From positions 372,001 to 436,000 of the forward strand of contig JAPFFF010000014.1 of NCBI GenBank assembly GCA_039105265.1: a stretch of 64,000 nucleotides of DNA, read 5' to 3'. The notes below the pieces were generated by a model, which searched no databases, had not been told where the DNA came from, and saw nothing but the letters and a program-made list of their open reading frames with translations. Positions 10,895 to 18,831 of this stretch are shown one piece after another. Every line of letters starts with the position of its first letter. Position 1 is the stretch's first letter. Source of the DNA: Tritrichomonas musculus (taxonomy: Eukaryota > Parabasalia > Tritrichomonadida > Tritrichomonadidae). The position numbers and the translations under genes are program-made.

Positions 10895-11197
10895 ATAAAG
10901 AAATCTCAAATAAGTGAAGAGAAATTATTCAAGAAATTTATATGTCAATCTCCAATCGGAACAGGAAAAAGTACTGCGATAAGGAAATGTATTTACAGTA
11001 CTGTCCCAAATAATAAATTTATTGTTGATGCACCTACAATTAATATTGCAAAGGAATTCTATAGTAAATTATATGTTGCATTAAATAACAAATATCCTAA
11101 TGATGTTGATGATATGATTAAAGTATGTATGAAAGATGGTGCATTCAAAGAATTTAAATCAGAAATTACTACATTTATTCCTACCGTTAGTAGTATA
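10895..11197 (+). pseudogene. Helicase/ATPase N-terminal fragment (Walker A), interrupted
   Basis: An open frame without a usable ATG start runs through 10895-11197. It contains SPIGTGKSTAIRKC, a good Walker A motif (GxGKST). About 25 residues later comes FIVDAPTINIAKEFYSKL, resembling helicase motif Ia. The frame stops abruptly at the hairpin that opens the CpG-rich block, and motif II (DEx) and later motifs are not found in the flanks. It is best read as a broken superfamily-2-like helicase/ATPase of a virus-like or transposon-like repeat, cut by the insertion. Base composition is AT-rich like the host, unlike the block that follows. Confidence 0.55.
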
Positions 11198-11240
11198 GTT
11201 AGGGGGTGCTCACTTTCGATGAGCTCTGCACGCCCCTAAC
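11198..11240. other. GC-rich stem-loop at left edge of the replicon-like block
   Basis: GTTAGGGGGTGC (11198-11209) pairs with GCACGCCCCTAAC (11228-11240), with one bulged base. A nested GCTCA/TGAGC stem (11208-11212/11220-11224) surrounds the loop CTTTCGA. The motif CTCACTTTCGAT recurs at 11322-11333 outside the hairpin. A terminal hairpin beside iterons is typical of rolling-circle or hairpin-ended replicons. Confidence 0.65.
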
Positions 11241-11419
11241 ACGGCGAATCACCCACCTCTGATCAGTCATTTACGTAGTTCGACACCAAAGTTCGTCAAC
11301 GACCACGCTATTGATGTAAACTGACTCACTTTCGATTCATAAGACCCATCGAATGGTCACTTGCGTAGGATCATATGCGCAGTAGGTCTATTATTTTTGG
11401 TTTGTACCGTTAAGAATCG

Positions 11420-11515
11420 ATCATAAATGCATATCACTAACGAACTTATCATAAATGTATATCACTAACGAACTTATCATAAATGTATATCACTAACGAA
11501 GTTATCATAAACGAT
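11420..11515. repeat. Three 28-bp iterons plus a partial fourth
   Basis: Units at 11420-11447, 11448-11475 and 11476-11503, built on ATCATAAATGTATATCACTA plus ACGAACTT, differ at only one or two positions. A fourth truncated copy starts at 11504. They lie about 100 bp before the first gene of the block, the usual place for initiator-binding iterons or operator repeats. Confidence 0.75.
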
Positions 11516-11618
11516 CCAGCTATTCTAAACCAATTTTAATTTAACTTTTTTATTCTTACTACTGCATTAAACTAGCACAAGATCATCTCCGCATGTAACA
11601 TTTTACTTTAAATGAAAC

Positions 11619-13049
11619 ATGAACCACGAAGAAGAAGCCAGATTATTCGAACTCGACTTCCACACTCGTAAAGAGATTACTATAAACGATATTAGTTCGT
11701 ATTCGATAACGATTCCGTTAAAGCATGTACAGCGCAAGAACGTTAAACCAGAAACGATGTTGTATAATCTCACGAAAACGATTAACTGGAACGATATATC
11801 CGATATAGATTTCACAGAAAGATCTACTAACAACCATAAACTTAATCCATTAAGTGATAGATTCTGCGACAACATTATCTTCTATTACATGGTTCCAATA
11901 GATCCGCATAACAAGAACAAGAACGATTATCTATCGAAGTACCTCGCAGAACACACGTCTAAGATTAAACGAATATTACAGTCCCATGATATTAACGTTA
12001 ACAAACGATATATTAAACCAACGTATAGTAGCAAAGAAGGTGAATACTATAAACAGTACATTAAAGTTGCATTACCAGCGATTCCAGTTAACGATGTATT
12101 CGCTTCAATTACTAGCGAAGAAGCTATTAAATCCTTTAACAATGAAGGTATCTACATTAACGATATCGACTTTACACAAGACTTCGCTGGAGTTATTAAC
12201 AAAGAAGAAGTGATCCAGTATCTTATAGACAATAACGACTATGTTATGGAAGGTTCCAATAATGATGGAGACTACGTAATTATGGACAACGACAAACTAG
12301 TTGGTAAGAACTGTCTTACCTTCATCCATAACACAGAACATGGTAAAGTTAGATACAAATTCTATAACAAGTTCGTCCAATCTATTGAGAGTCCATCCGT
12401 TAGAGGTAAGATCGGATCACATATAGCGGATTGGTTATACAATCCAGATGAACAGTTAAAGAACAGCGTTAACGATAGTTTGGATACAGGTTTGTTGCGA
12501 TTGGAGATAACGTTCTATATAAACAACAATGCTGTTAGTGAAGAGTATATCCACAACCATCTTAACTATCTCACCGAACTACTTCCACAAGAGTTAATCT
12601 ATCACAATCCCATCAACAACCAATGGAAGTCTGTGTTAAACAAACTATCATATAACTTACTCGTCGTCGATTTAGATAACAAAATAGCACTGTTCTCATA
12701 CTTCGTTAACGACATTACTGGCAAGGTAAATGGATTCTACATGTACAACATCACCGATAATTACGTAAACAATGTACTTAAACTGTTTAGTTTTAATCTT
12801 CCAATACTAATAGTTACATGTAAGCGTGATGGGGAAGAGTTAATAATAAGAGAACGCTGTTATGAGAAGGTTCTCGTACCGAATATCACTAAACGATTCG
12901 AATTGGATGAGCTCGTAACATACTTAACGAATGGGAATAAACGATTCGCTCCAATATACAAGCTAGATCTGGTTAATGCACCTAACTTAGAAGATAATTC
13001 GATAACGAAATTTAGAGTTATTAACACCAAGAACATATCGACACTTTAA
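11619..13049 (+). CDS. 476-residue protein, possible replication initiator of the block
   Basis: Starts at the ATG 11619, directly downstream of the iterons. No family is recognised with certainty. Residues about 175-300 show INDIDFTQDFAG, then VRYKFYNKF, then LLRLEITFY. This spacing recalls the D-x-x-x-D, Y-x-K and R-x-E pattern of Rep_trans-like replication initiators, but no clear HUH motif was found. There is no membrane segment or signal peptide. Codon use is CpG-rich (many CGA and ACG codons) and differs from the surrounding genes. A shorter open frame inside it at 11986 is a shadow. Position after hairpin and iterons supports an origin-binding role; this is inference. Confidence 0.75.
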   Translation: MNHEEEARLFELDFHTRKEITINDISSYSITIPLKHVQRKNVKPETMLYNLTKTINWNDISDIDFTERSTNNHKLNPLSDRFCDNIIFYYMVPIDPHNKNKNDYLSKYLAEHTSKIKRILQSHDINVNKRYIKPTYSSKEGEYYKQYIKVALPAIPVNDVFASITSEEAIKSFNNEGIYINDIDFTQDFAGVINKEEVIQYLIDNNDYVMEGSNNDGDYVIMDNDKLVGKNCLTFIHNTEHGKVRYKFYNKFVQSIESPSVRGKIGSHIADWLYNPDEQLKNSVNDSLDTGLLRLEITFYINNNAVSEEYIHNHLNYLTELLPQELIYHNPINNQWKSVLNKLSYNLLVVDLDNKIALFSYFVNDITGKVNGFYMYNITDNYVNNVLKLFSFNLPILIVTCKRDGEELIIRERCYEKVLVPNITKRFELDELVTYLTNGNKRFAPIYKLDLVNAPNLEDNSITKFRVINTKNISTL

Positions 13050-13106
13050 CCCGATAACGTACCAATTAAGTTTATCGACTCCACAGTCTATTTTATTCTC
13101 ACCGAA

Positions 13107-14072
13107 ATGAGAAACACTATAGAACAACAATATTTGAAAGAGTTAGAAGATGAGAAGATGTTTATGAAGAAACATGATGATACGATTAAGTCTGTTAAAG
13201 CAGATAACGATAAAGTAGATTCCGTAGTGAAAACCATTAACGATAGTTATGACAAGTTACAAGAAGAGATACAAGCGTCTAAACAGTTGCGTATGCATCT
13301 ACGTAATTACTTAGTAACCGAGTTAATGAAACCGAAAACGTATCACAAGAGATTGTTGGATATGGAAGATAACGTTAAGATGTACGTGTATGGGTTTAGA
13401 GATATATCTACCAAGTGTCGGACACGATATCTACTAGCAGTTAGTCCAGATAATAGATTAACAACATCGACTCCATTATTGTTATACCCAGCAGTTCGAG
13501 AACTGAAAGACTTCATCTATAATAACGGAGGTGTAGATCGATCTTCTTCACTATATGGCGAATGGTATATGATAGATGAGACCAATAAGATCTGTGGTAG
13601 AGATACTGGATTATGGTGTTTCATTATCGAAATGCATGGAACCGCATACAAAAAGACCAAGAATCTACAACCAGTAATGGATATCGTAGATGTATTCGAT
13701 CACGATCGAAAAGAAGATGAAGGCGACGATAAAGTCTATGACAACTCTACTTTAGATGCAGAATATAGTCGATCGATGGCGAAAGAATATCATTATGACG
13801 AGTTCTTTAAACACAAGTACATTAACAGTAATAAACTCCAGAAGATCGATGAGATAGTTAAAGAAGGTGATGTAGTTGAAGTACTAGATTGTTACGATTG
13901 GAAATGTACACACTTACTTAAATGTCGAATTAATGATAATATCGTCGAATGCAAGTCCAACAAGTGGATGGATGATATATTGAAAGATCGGGAGAGTGTG
14001 TTTAAATGTGTTACCGGTATCGAAAAGAGACATCCAGTTGCTAAACGAAAGCTAGTATCGTTCGTGTTATAA
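13107..14072 (+). CDS. 321-residue hypothetical protein of the CpG-rich block
   Basis: Starts at the ATG 13107, 57 bp after the previous stop, in the same direction. The leader TTCTCACCGAAATGAG resembles that of the next gene (TTCCATCGAAATGAG); TCACC may act as an Inr. The first 75 residues are a Lys/Glu/Asp coiled coil (EQQYLKELEDEKMFMKKHDD). The rest is a mixed alpha/beta sequence with Trp- and Tyr-rich stretches (GGVDRSSSLYGEWYMIDE, CYDWKCTHLLKC). No known domain is recognised. The same CpG-rich codon style as its neighbours argues for a shared foreign origin. Confidence 0.75.
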   Translation: MRNTIEQQYLKELEDEKMFMKKHDDTIKSVKADNDKVDSVVKTINDSYDKLQEEIQASKQLRMHLRNYLVTELMKPKTYHKRLLDMEDNVKMYVYGFRDISTKCRTRYLLAVSPDNRLTTSTPLLLYPAVRELKDFIYNNGGVDRSSSLYGEWYMIDETNKICGRDTGLWCFIIEMHGTAYKKTKNLQPVMDIVDVFDHDRKEDEGDDKVYDNSTLDAEYSRSMAKEYHYDEFFKHKYINSNKLQKIDEIVKEGDVVEVLDCYDWKCTHLLKCRINDNIVECKSNKWMDDILKDRESVFKCVTGIEKRHPVAKRKLVSFVL

Positions 14073-14126
14073 TGTGAATATAGTATTGTTTTTGTGTGAT
14101 AAACGTGTAAGTTTAATTCCATCGAA

Positions 14127-14519
14127 ATGAGTAAGACCAAGAATCCATCATTTGCAAAGCAAACTCCATACAATGGACAACCAACTCTCGAAGAGTTATA
14201 CACTACCGATGACTTATCAGTACTTAAACGAGCTATCACCGAGTTAACAACCAAACAAGATTATAAGACCCTCAACACCCTGTTTCGTCGTAATCCAAAT
14301 GCTAGTAAGTTCGACAGTAGAACACTTAATGAAGATATACCACAATCGACAAAACGATTCACCAAACGTAATGGCAAACTCTGTAATGTATCACGAACAG
14401 TTCCACGACAGAGTACTACCAAACCAGAAGAGAGTGACACATACACATACAAGTCCAGATACTATGATCCACACACCAAATCGTTTAAGTATGTCACTAG
14501 AATACAATCCAAATACTAA
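14127..14519 (+). CDS. 130-residue basic protein of the CpG-rich block
   Basis: Starts at the ATG 14127, 54 bp after the preceding gene, with the same CGAAATGAG start context. It is rich in Lys, Arg, Thr and Tyr. The N-terminal half contains a predicted helical segment (TTDDLSVLKRAITELTTKQDYKTLNTLFRRNP). The C-terminal half is polar and tyrosine-rich (YTYKSRYYDPHTKSFKYVTRI). A nucleic-acid-binding or structural role fits the charge, but nothing specific is recognised. Antisense and +1 frames across it are shadows. Confidence 0.65.
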   Translation: MSKTKNPSFAKQTPYNGQPTLEELYTTDDLSVLKRAITELTTKQDYKTLNTLFRRNPNASKFDSRTLNEDIPQSTKRFTKRNGKLCNVSRTVPRQSTTKPEESDTYTYKSRYYDPHTKSFKYVTRIQSKY

Positions 14520-14595
14520 GTGAATCACTCCATTGGTAACATATCTATTTTTGATCGGTAACAGTCGAATCGAATACAAATATAAGTGGATGGTT

Positions 14596-15085
14596 CATCA
14601 TATACAGATACAACATATGTGAATACACATTATCGAATACAACATCATATGCAGATACATCATATACAGATACATCATATACAGATACATCATATACAGA
14701 TACATCATATACAGATACATCATATACAGATACATCATATACAGATACATCATATACAGATACATCATATACAGATACATCATATACAGATACATCATAT
14801 ACAGATACATCATATACAGATACATCATTATCGGATACATCTTATCGGATACATCTGGTCGAATATATCTGGTCGAGTAAACATTATCGAGTACATCACA
14901 TGCGGATACATCTTGTCGATTACATCATATACAGATACAACATATGAGAGTACATCATATACAGATACATCTTATCGAGTACATCATATGCGGATACATC
15001 ATATACAGATACATCATATTCGGATATATCATATACAGATACATCATATGCGGATATAACTTATCGATCATATCATATATGTATA
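14596..15085. repeat. 15-bp minisatellite (CATCATATACAGATA)n
   Basis: About eleven perfect head-to-tail copies span roughly 14659-14828. Degenerate copies (CATCATATGCGGATA, CATCTTATCGAGTA) continue on both sides to about 15085. Because 15 is a multiple of 3, all frames stay open (HHIQI or MMYLY repeats). I do not treat those frames as genes. Confidence 0.9.
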
Positions 15086-15090
15086 CAACT

Positions 15091-15371
15091 TATTCGATTA
15101 AATCTCCTGATTTCGACCACACTTATATTAAAAATGATTGCCATACAAAGCGTCAATGTAGTCATACAAGATTTAATTCAATCAGCATAGTTGAACATTG
15201 CTCATATATCCAGAGACAATTTAAATTTTATAAGAAACACCAGCATATATGGTCAGAAGATTTTTATTAGAATAAAATCTATTTTGTCTGTGTTCAATTT
15301 TTTATTCTCAAATTTCGCCCACTTTCCTAATATATACTTACATTTTATCTGCAATTTGAAAAGGTTTCATT
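15091..15371. other. Right flank of the replicon-like block
   Basis: A plus-strand frame continues from the minisatellite to a stop at 15268-15270 (about 55 codons, SPDFDHTYIKNDCHTKRQCS...). It could be a coding relic or chance. AT-rich DNA follows. No continuation of the broken helicase was identified. Confidence 0.3.
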
Positions 15372-15811
15372 TTATCTTGTATAATATTTAAAGTCTACAT
15401 ATTCTTCTATTTTCTTTGTATTTGTAAATTTTCCAAATTTTCTTATAATATCTATGACATATCTTTTATCTTGACTTTCAATCGATACGTTTATTTGTTC
15501 TATATCGTCGTTTAAATATTCTTCTTCTATCTTGAGTTCTTTTATAGATTTATTAATAGAAATATTATATTTGGGAATTAAGAAAAGGAAACGCCTAGAT
15601 TTAATCTATGGATACATGGAAAATCTATATTGTAGAGTGATGAAAGAACTTTGTTTTTTGAGCAATTACAATAATCAGCAGTGATTGAATAGGAAATAAT
15701 TTCCTGATTCATTCTCTCATTATAAATTCTTAACTTTTCTATTGTCCTTCGTTTTTCATAACTAAAATTGTGCTTAATCTGTTCATTTATTGTTTGTTTT
15801 TTTTTTTTCAT
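15372..15811 (-). pseudogene. Frameshifted coding relic, unknown family
   Basis: From an ATG at 15811 the frame reads KKKKQTINEQIKHNFSYEKR... for about 70 codons. It shifts near 15585 into a second frame (IPKYNISINKSIKELKIEEE...), which ends at TAA 15372-15374 after a further about 70 codons. Both halves have gene-like, helical, Lys/Glu-rich composition. Joining them needs a single-base shift. No homologue is recognised. It is co-oriented with the relic at 15818-16153 and may be its C-terminal part. Confidence 0.4.
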
Positions 15812-15817
15812 TTAAAT

Positions 15818-16153
15818 TTAAAATGATATCATATAGTGATTACCAGAAATTTTTTTCCTTGGTGTCTTATTTTTGAGCCGCAAATGCAAAAACTCAGATG
15901 AAAATTCAAGTATTTTCAATAGCATTGTTATTCTACCCAAATAGAACTCCTCATGACTATAAATTGCCCCATTTGTGATGTTTGTACGAAGTAATTCCAG
16001 TTTTTATTCTAGTTTTGGGAGTTTGTCGTCATTGTTGTAATGTTCGAGTGCTAGACATTTCCATTGAGGATATTTCTTGAAAATGAGTTTTTTGAGATAA
16101 TTGAGTTGTGCACTTTTGGCAATAGCATCATTATTTTGGAAAATACTTGAATT
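15818..16153 (-). pseudogene. Coding relic with in-frame stop, ends in inverted repeat
   Basis: 112 codons without a proper start, one internal TAA, and gene-like composition (QNNDAIAKSAQLNYLKKLIF, NGAIYSHEEFYLGRI). A 35-bp inverted repeat (15883-15917 and 16139-16173, 33 of 35 identical) lies at its two ends, so the two ends of the relic are complementary to each other. The family is not recognised. Confidence 0.4.
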
Positions 16154-16350
16154 TTCATATTAGTTTTTGCATTCCCTCAACCAGATTTATAACCTGATAA
16201 AGAATTATGTTAATTCATTAACGATTTAATTTTTAAGCGTGCCAGATGTTTTCACAATAGGAAATCACATATGAATACTTGATATGACACCAGCTCCTAG
16301 TTCGAGAAATATAAAATAAGTGAATACATATATGAATTTAGTAGTATTGG

Positions 16351-16470
16351 ATATCAAATAGTACTATCCTATCTGGTCCTAGTCCTGCAATACCATCAGT
16401 AAGGTACCTCCAGTATGGGAGGGGCTTTGACAGGCGAGCTATCGCCAACCATCTTGAGACGATATGATAT
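16351..16470. ncRNA. 120-nt structured RNA-like locus, GC-rich
   Basis: An island of about 50% G+C in AT-rich DNA. Its ends pair: ATATCAAAT (16351-16359) with ATATGATAT (16462-16470), eight of nine positions. Inside are a perfect GGCGA/TCGCC hairpin with loop GCTA and a CCTCC/GGAGG hairpin. The 120-nt length and a minus-strand segment GATGGTATTGC recall 5S rRNA, but helix spacing does not fit it. A 73-codon frame across the locus is not gene-like. The strand is undecided; snRNA, snoRNA or an RNase P/SRP-type RNA are alternatives. Confidence 0.4.
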
Positions 16471-16718
16471 TTTAATAATGAGACAGACAAGAGAGTTGGT
16501 ATATATAGTTTACTGAAAAACTCCCTATCAATGAAAAGACCATTACCATTTATATTCACCTATTTTTGACCTTTTATGGTGGTAAAAAGCACCTACAGAT
16601 TTTTTTGATCAATGATTTCAAAGAAAAATGAAAACTTTATTTGAATGAGAATTTTACCTATGATTATTGAAAAAATAAAATTTCTTCAACTTTTTCAAAT
16701 TAATAATAAAATTTTTAT
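16471..16718. other. Upstream flank of phosphatase gene
   Basis: AT-rich. No feature beyond the presumed promoter of the downstream gene; no clean Inr was identified. Confidence 0.3.
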
Positions 16719-18551
16719 ATGCATTGTAATATTAGCCAAAATACGCCTTCTTTGCCATTGAACAGTTTTAAGAGTTTATTCTATCAATTTATTCACGCAG
16801 TTAATGGTAATATTGAACATTATGCACAAAAGAAAGAAAAATTAATCCTACCAAAAATTTCTAAAAGCATAATTATTGATTTATGCCACGAATCAGAATC
16901 CATTTTTCGTTCAGAACCATCCCTTATCGATATAAAATCACCTTGCTTAATTATAGGTGATCTACATGGTCATGTCCTTGATCTTTTTCGTATATTAAAG
17001 TACTGTGGTATTCCAAATGATGATTATTTAAATCCAAAATTTAAAGATGACACAAATTTCGAATTAGGAGAAAACAGAAAACTATTAATCAATAACAAAT
17101 ATGTCTTTTTAGGCGATATAATTGATAGAGGCGAATTTTCAGTTGAAACGATTACAGTTGTTCTTCTTTTAAAAGTTCTTTTTCCATCAAATGTTTATCT
17201 TATCCGTGGTAACCATGAATTTGACTTTCTTGCCAAGCAATGCGGTTTTTTGGAACAAGTATATAATACTTTTAATGAATATGATGTTCCAACTGCTAGG
17301 GAAGGATCAGGAGGACATGGTGAATTATGGTCAGCACAAAATCCAGAACCAACATCTGGCTTAGAAGTATATTCAGCCTTTTTGTCTACATTTTCTTATA
17401 TTCCTTTTGGAATCCGTGTGGATGACAAAATGCTATGCGTCCATGGAGGGATTGGTCCACAAGTTTTCAGTGCCAAAAGCATTTCTCAAATTCAACGCCC
17501 TATTACCGAATTTGGCGTTAATGATGTAGCTGATAGTCTTTTATGGAGCGATCCATCTGATAAACCTGATCTTGGAAATCGACCGGAAATAATACAAACC
17601 AAAATATCACCACAAATACCACCACCAAACTCAACAAATCCGTCAATTTCCTTTTCAGAGCCATTAATAAATCCTTTATTTTCAGCATTTATTGAAAACA
17701 AGCCAGATTCGAATTTAAATAATAATGATACAGGTAAACTTTTTGAACCATCAAGTCGAGGGACAGGATTCATATTCGGAGCCCCAGCTCTTGATGAATT
17801 TCTCCATTACAGCAACCTCGAAGTTTTAGTTCGAGCGCACGAATGCGTAATGGCTGGTTGTGAAGAAATGTTTAACGGTCGCCTAATAACGGTTTTTAGT
17901 GCATCAAATTATTGCGGTTTTGTCAGAAATTATTCATCTGTTCTTCACGTCAAGTCGGAAGAAGATTATCAATCAGAAGGGAAAGGAAAATCTACTTCTA
18001 TTTTGCAACGATGCGACGTCTTTCGTTTTTATCCACTTGATTACTTACGGAAGCCGATTCCAATCACAGTCAACTCTGGCAGAAACTACGAGAGTCACTC
18101 GGGCAACGCTTCGGCTAGAAGTATTGACGGTTTTGGCGGTTATAAACGGTCGTATATGACAAAAAATTCGCCCATTCCGCAACTGCCGAAATCGCCAATA
18201 AACGGCCTCCGTAGCCAGTATAAAGTAAGCAGCGCAAGAAGCCAGCCAGAAAACGATACAATGAAGCTTGTATCGCATCGTGACATCCACAAAATGGCCG
18301 GAATAAAAATTTGTCAAACTACATCATATGCAAAGGCGCAATCTGCGTGTAGTAATCCACTTCCGCCGATTAGTATGAAGAGGAAAGGCACTCATTGTAC
18401 GGAATTGCCAACACTTGTCATTCCTAAGAGTAATCAAAAAAGTACATCGGTTTTATCTTCTCATGCATCACCTCAGAAATCTGCAAAAAGTACATCCGGA
18501 ATTGCTCTAATGGCCAAAATGAAGCCCCGTTCCAGATCTGAATACAAATGA
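16719..18551 (+). CDS. PPP-family Ser/Thr protein phosphatase (PP1/PP2A-like) with insert and long tail
   Basis: 610 residues from the ATG 16719. All metal and phosphate-binding motifs are present: GDLHG (80-84), GDIIDRG (132-138), RGNHE (163-167), HGG (242-244), RAHE (372-375) and SASNYCG (394-400, for SAPNYCG). It should therefore be an active dinuclear-metal phosphatase removing phosphate from Ser/Thr. It is about twice the length of a minimal PP1 catalytic subunit. Three parts account for this: a 22-residue insert after FKDDTNFELGENRK, a Pro/Ser/Asn-rich insert (about 285-350) between the HGG and RxHE motifs, and a basic, Ser-rich C-terminal tail of about 170 residues (PRSRSEYK end). The tail and insert probably serve targeting. 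Cytosolic or nuclear, with no signal peptide. Confidence 0.92.
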   Translation: MHCNISQNTPSLPLNSFKSLFYQFIHAVNGNIEHYAQKKEKLILPKISKSIIIDLCHESESIFRSEPSLIDIKSPCLIIGDLHGHVLDLFRILKYCGIPNDDYLNPKFKDDTNFELGENRKLLINNKYVFLGDIIDRGEFSVETITVVLLLKVLFPSNVYLIRGNHEFDFLAKQCGFLEQVYNTFNEYDVPTAREGSGGHGELWSAQNPEPTSGLEVYSAFLSTFSYIPFGIRVDDKMLCVHGGIGPQVFSAKSISQIQRPITEFGVNDVADSLLWSDPSDKPDLGNRPEIIQTKISPQIPPPNSTNPSISFSEPLINPLFSAFIENKPDSNLNNNDTGKLFEPSSRGTGFIFGAPALDEFLHYSNLEVLVRAHECVMAGCEEMFNGRLITVFSASNYCGFVRNYSSVLHVKSEEDYQSEGKGKSTSILQRCDVFRFYPLDYLRKPIPITVNSGRNYESHSGNASARSIDGFGGYKRSYMTKNSPIPQLPKSPINGLRSQYKVSSARSQPENDTMKLVSHRDIHKMAGIKICQTTSYAKAQSACSNPLPPISMKRKGTHCTELPTLVIPKSNQKSTSVLSSHASPQKSAKSTSGIALMAKMKPRSRSEYK

Positions 18552-18831
18552 GATACAGTGTTAATATTATATTAATTTAAGTTTTTATTTTTGTTTGTTT
18601 GTAAATAAAAATTTTTTTTAATAGAAACTTTTTCAATGACTTTTAACAAAAAATTAAATATTTCAATTCAATTATTTTAAAACGTTTCTACTTTCGAATA
18701 ATAACTAACAACTAAACAATTTTTTAGTATTAATGCAATCACATGATCAAATTCCTTCTTTTTTTAATATAATAAATTCAAATAAATTAATATTGAAAAG
18801 AGCATTATTTAGATTTGTCTATTTTTATATC

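Larger units (their letters stand above)
11198..15090 (+). mobile_element. CpG-rich replicon-like insertion (hairpin, iterons, three ORFs, minisatellite)
   Basis: From 11198 the sequence changes character: CGA, ACG and CGT are frequent, whereas they are rare in neighbouring genes. The order is a GC-rich hairpin, 28-bp iterons, three plus-strand genes (476, 321 and 130 codons) with short spacers, then a 15-bp minisatellite. The block begins inside a helicase reading frame. The last two genes share a leader ending CGAAATGAG at the start codon. No integrase, transposase or capsid gene was recognised. The right border is uncertain and is placed where the minisatellite fades at about 15090. I infer a selfish replicon or virus-derived element with its own origin; I cannot name the family. 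Confidence 0.5.

Noticed and set aside
11420-11515. CRISPR-like direct repeats
   Set aside because: 28-bp units are tandem with no spacers; better read as iterons.
14596-15085. CRISPR array
   Set aside because: Repeats are directly adjacent without spacers; this is a minisatellite in a eukaryote-type sequence.
14586-15270. Plus- and minus-strand frames of HHIQI or MMYLY repeats
   Set aside because: They arise from a 15-bp minisatellite that stays open in all frames; no start context or non-repeat domain.
16351-16470. 5S rRNA gene
   Set aside because: Length (120 nt), paired ends and a GATGGTATTGC segment fit, but the positions of internal hairpins do not match the 5S helices. Kept only as an unclassified ncRNA-like locus.
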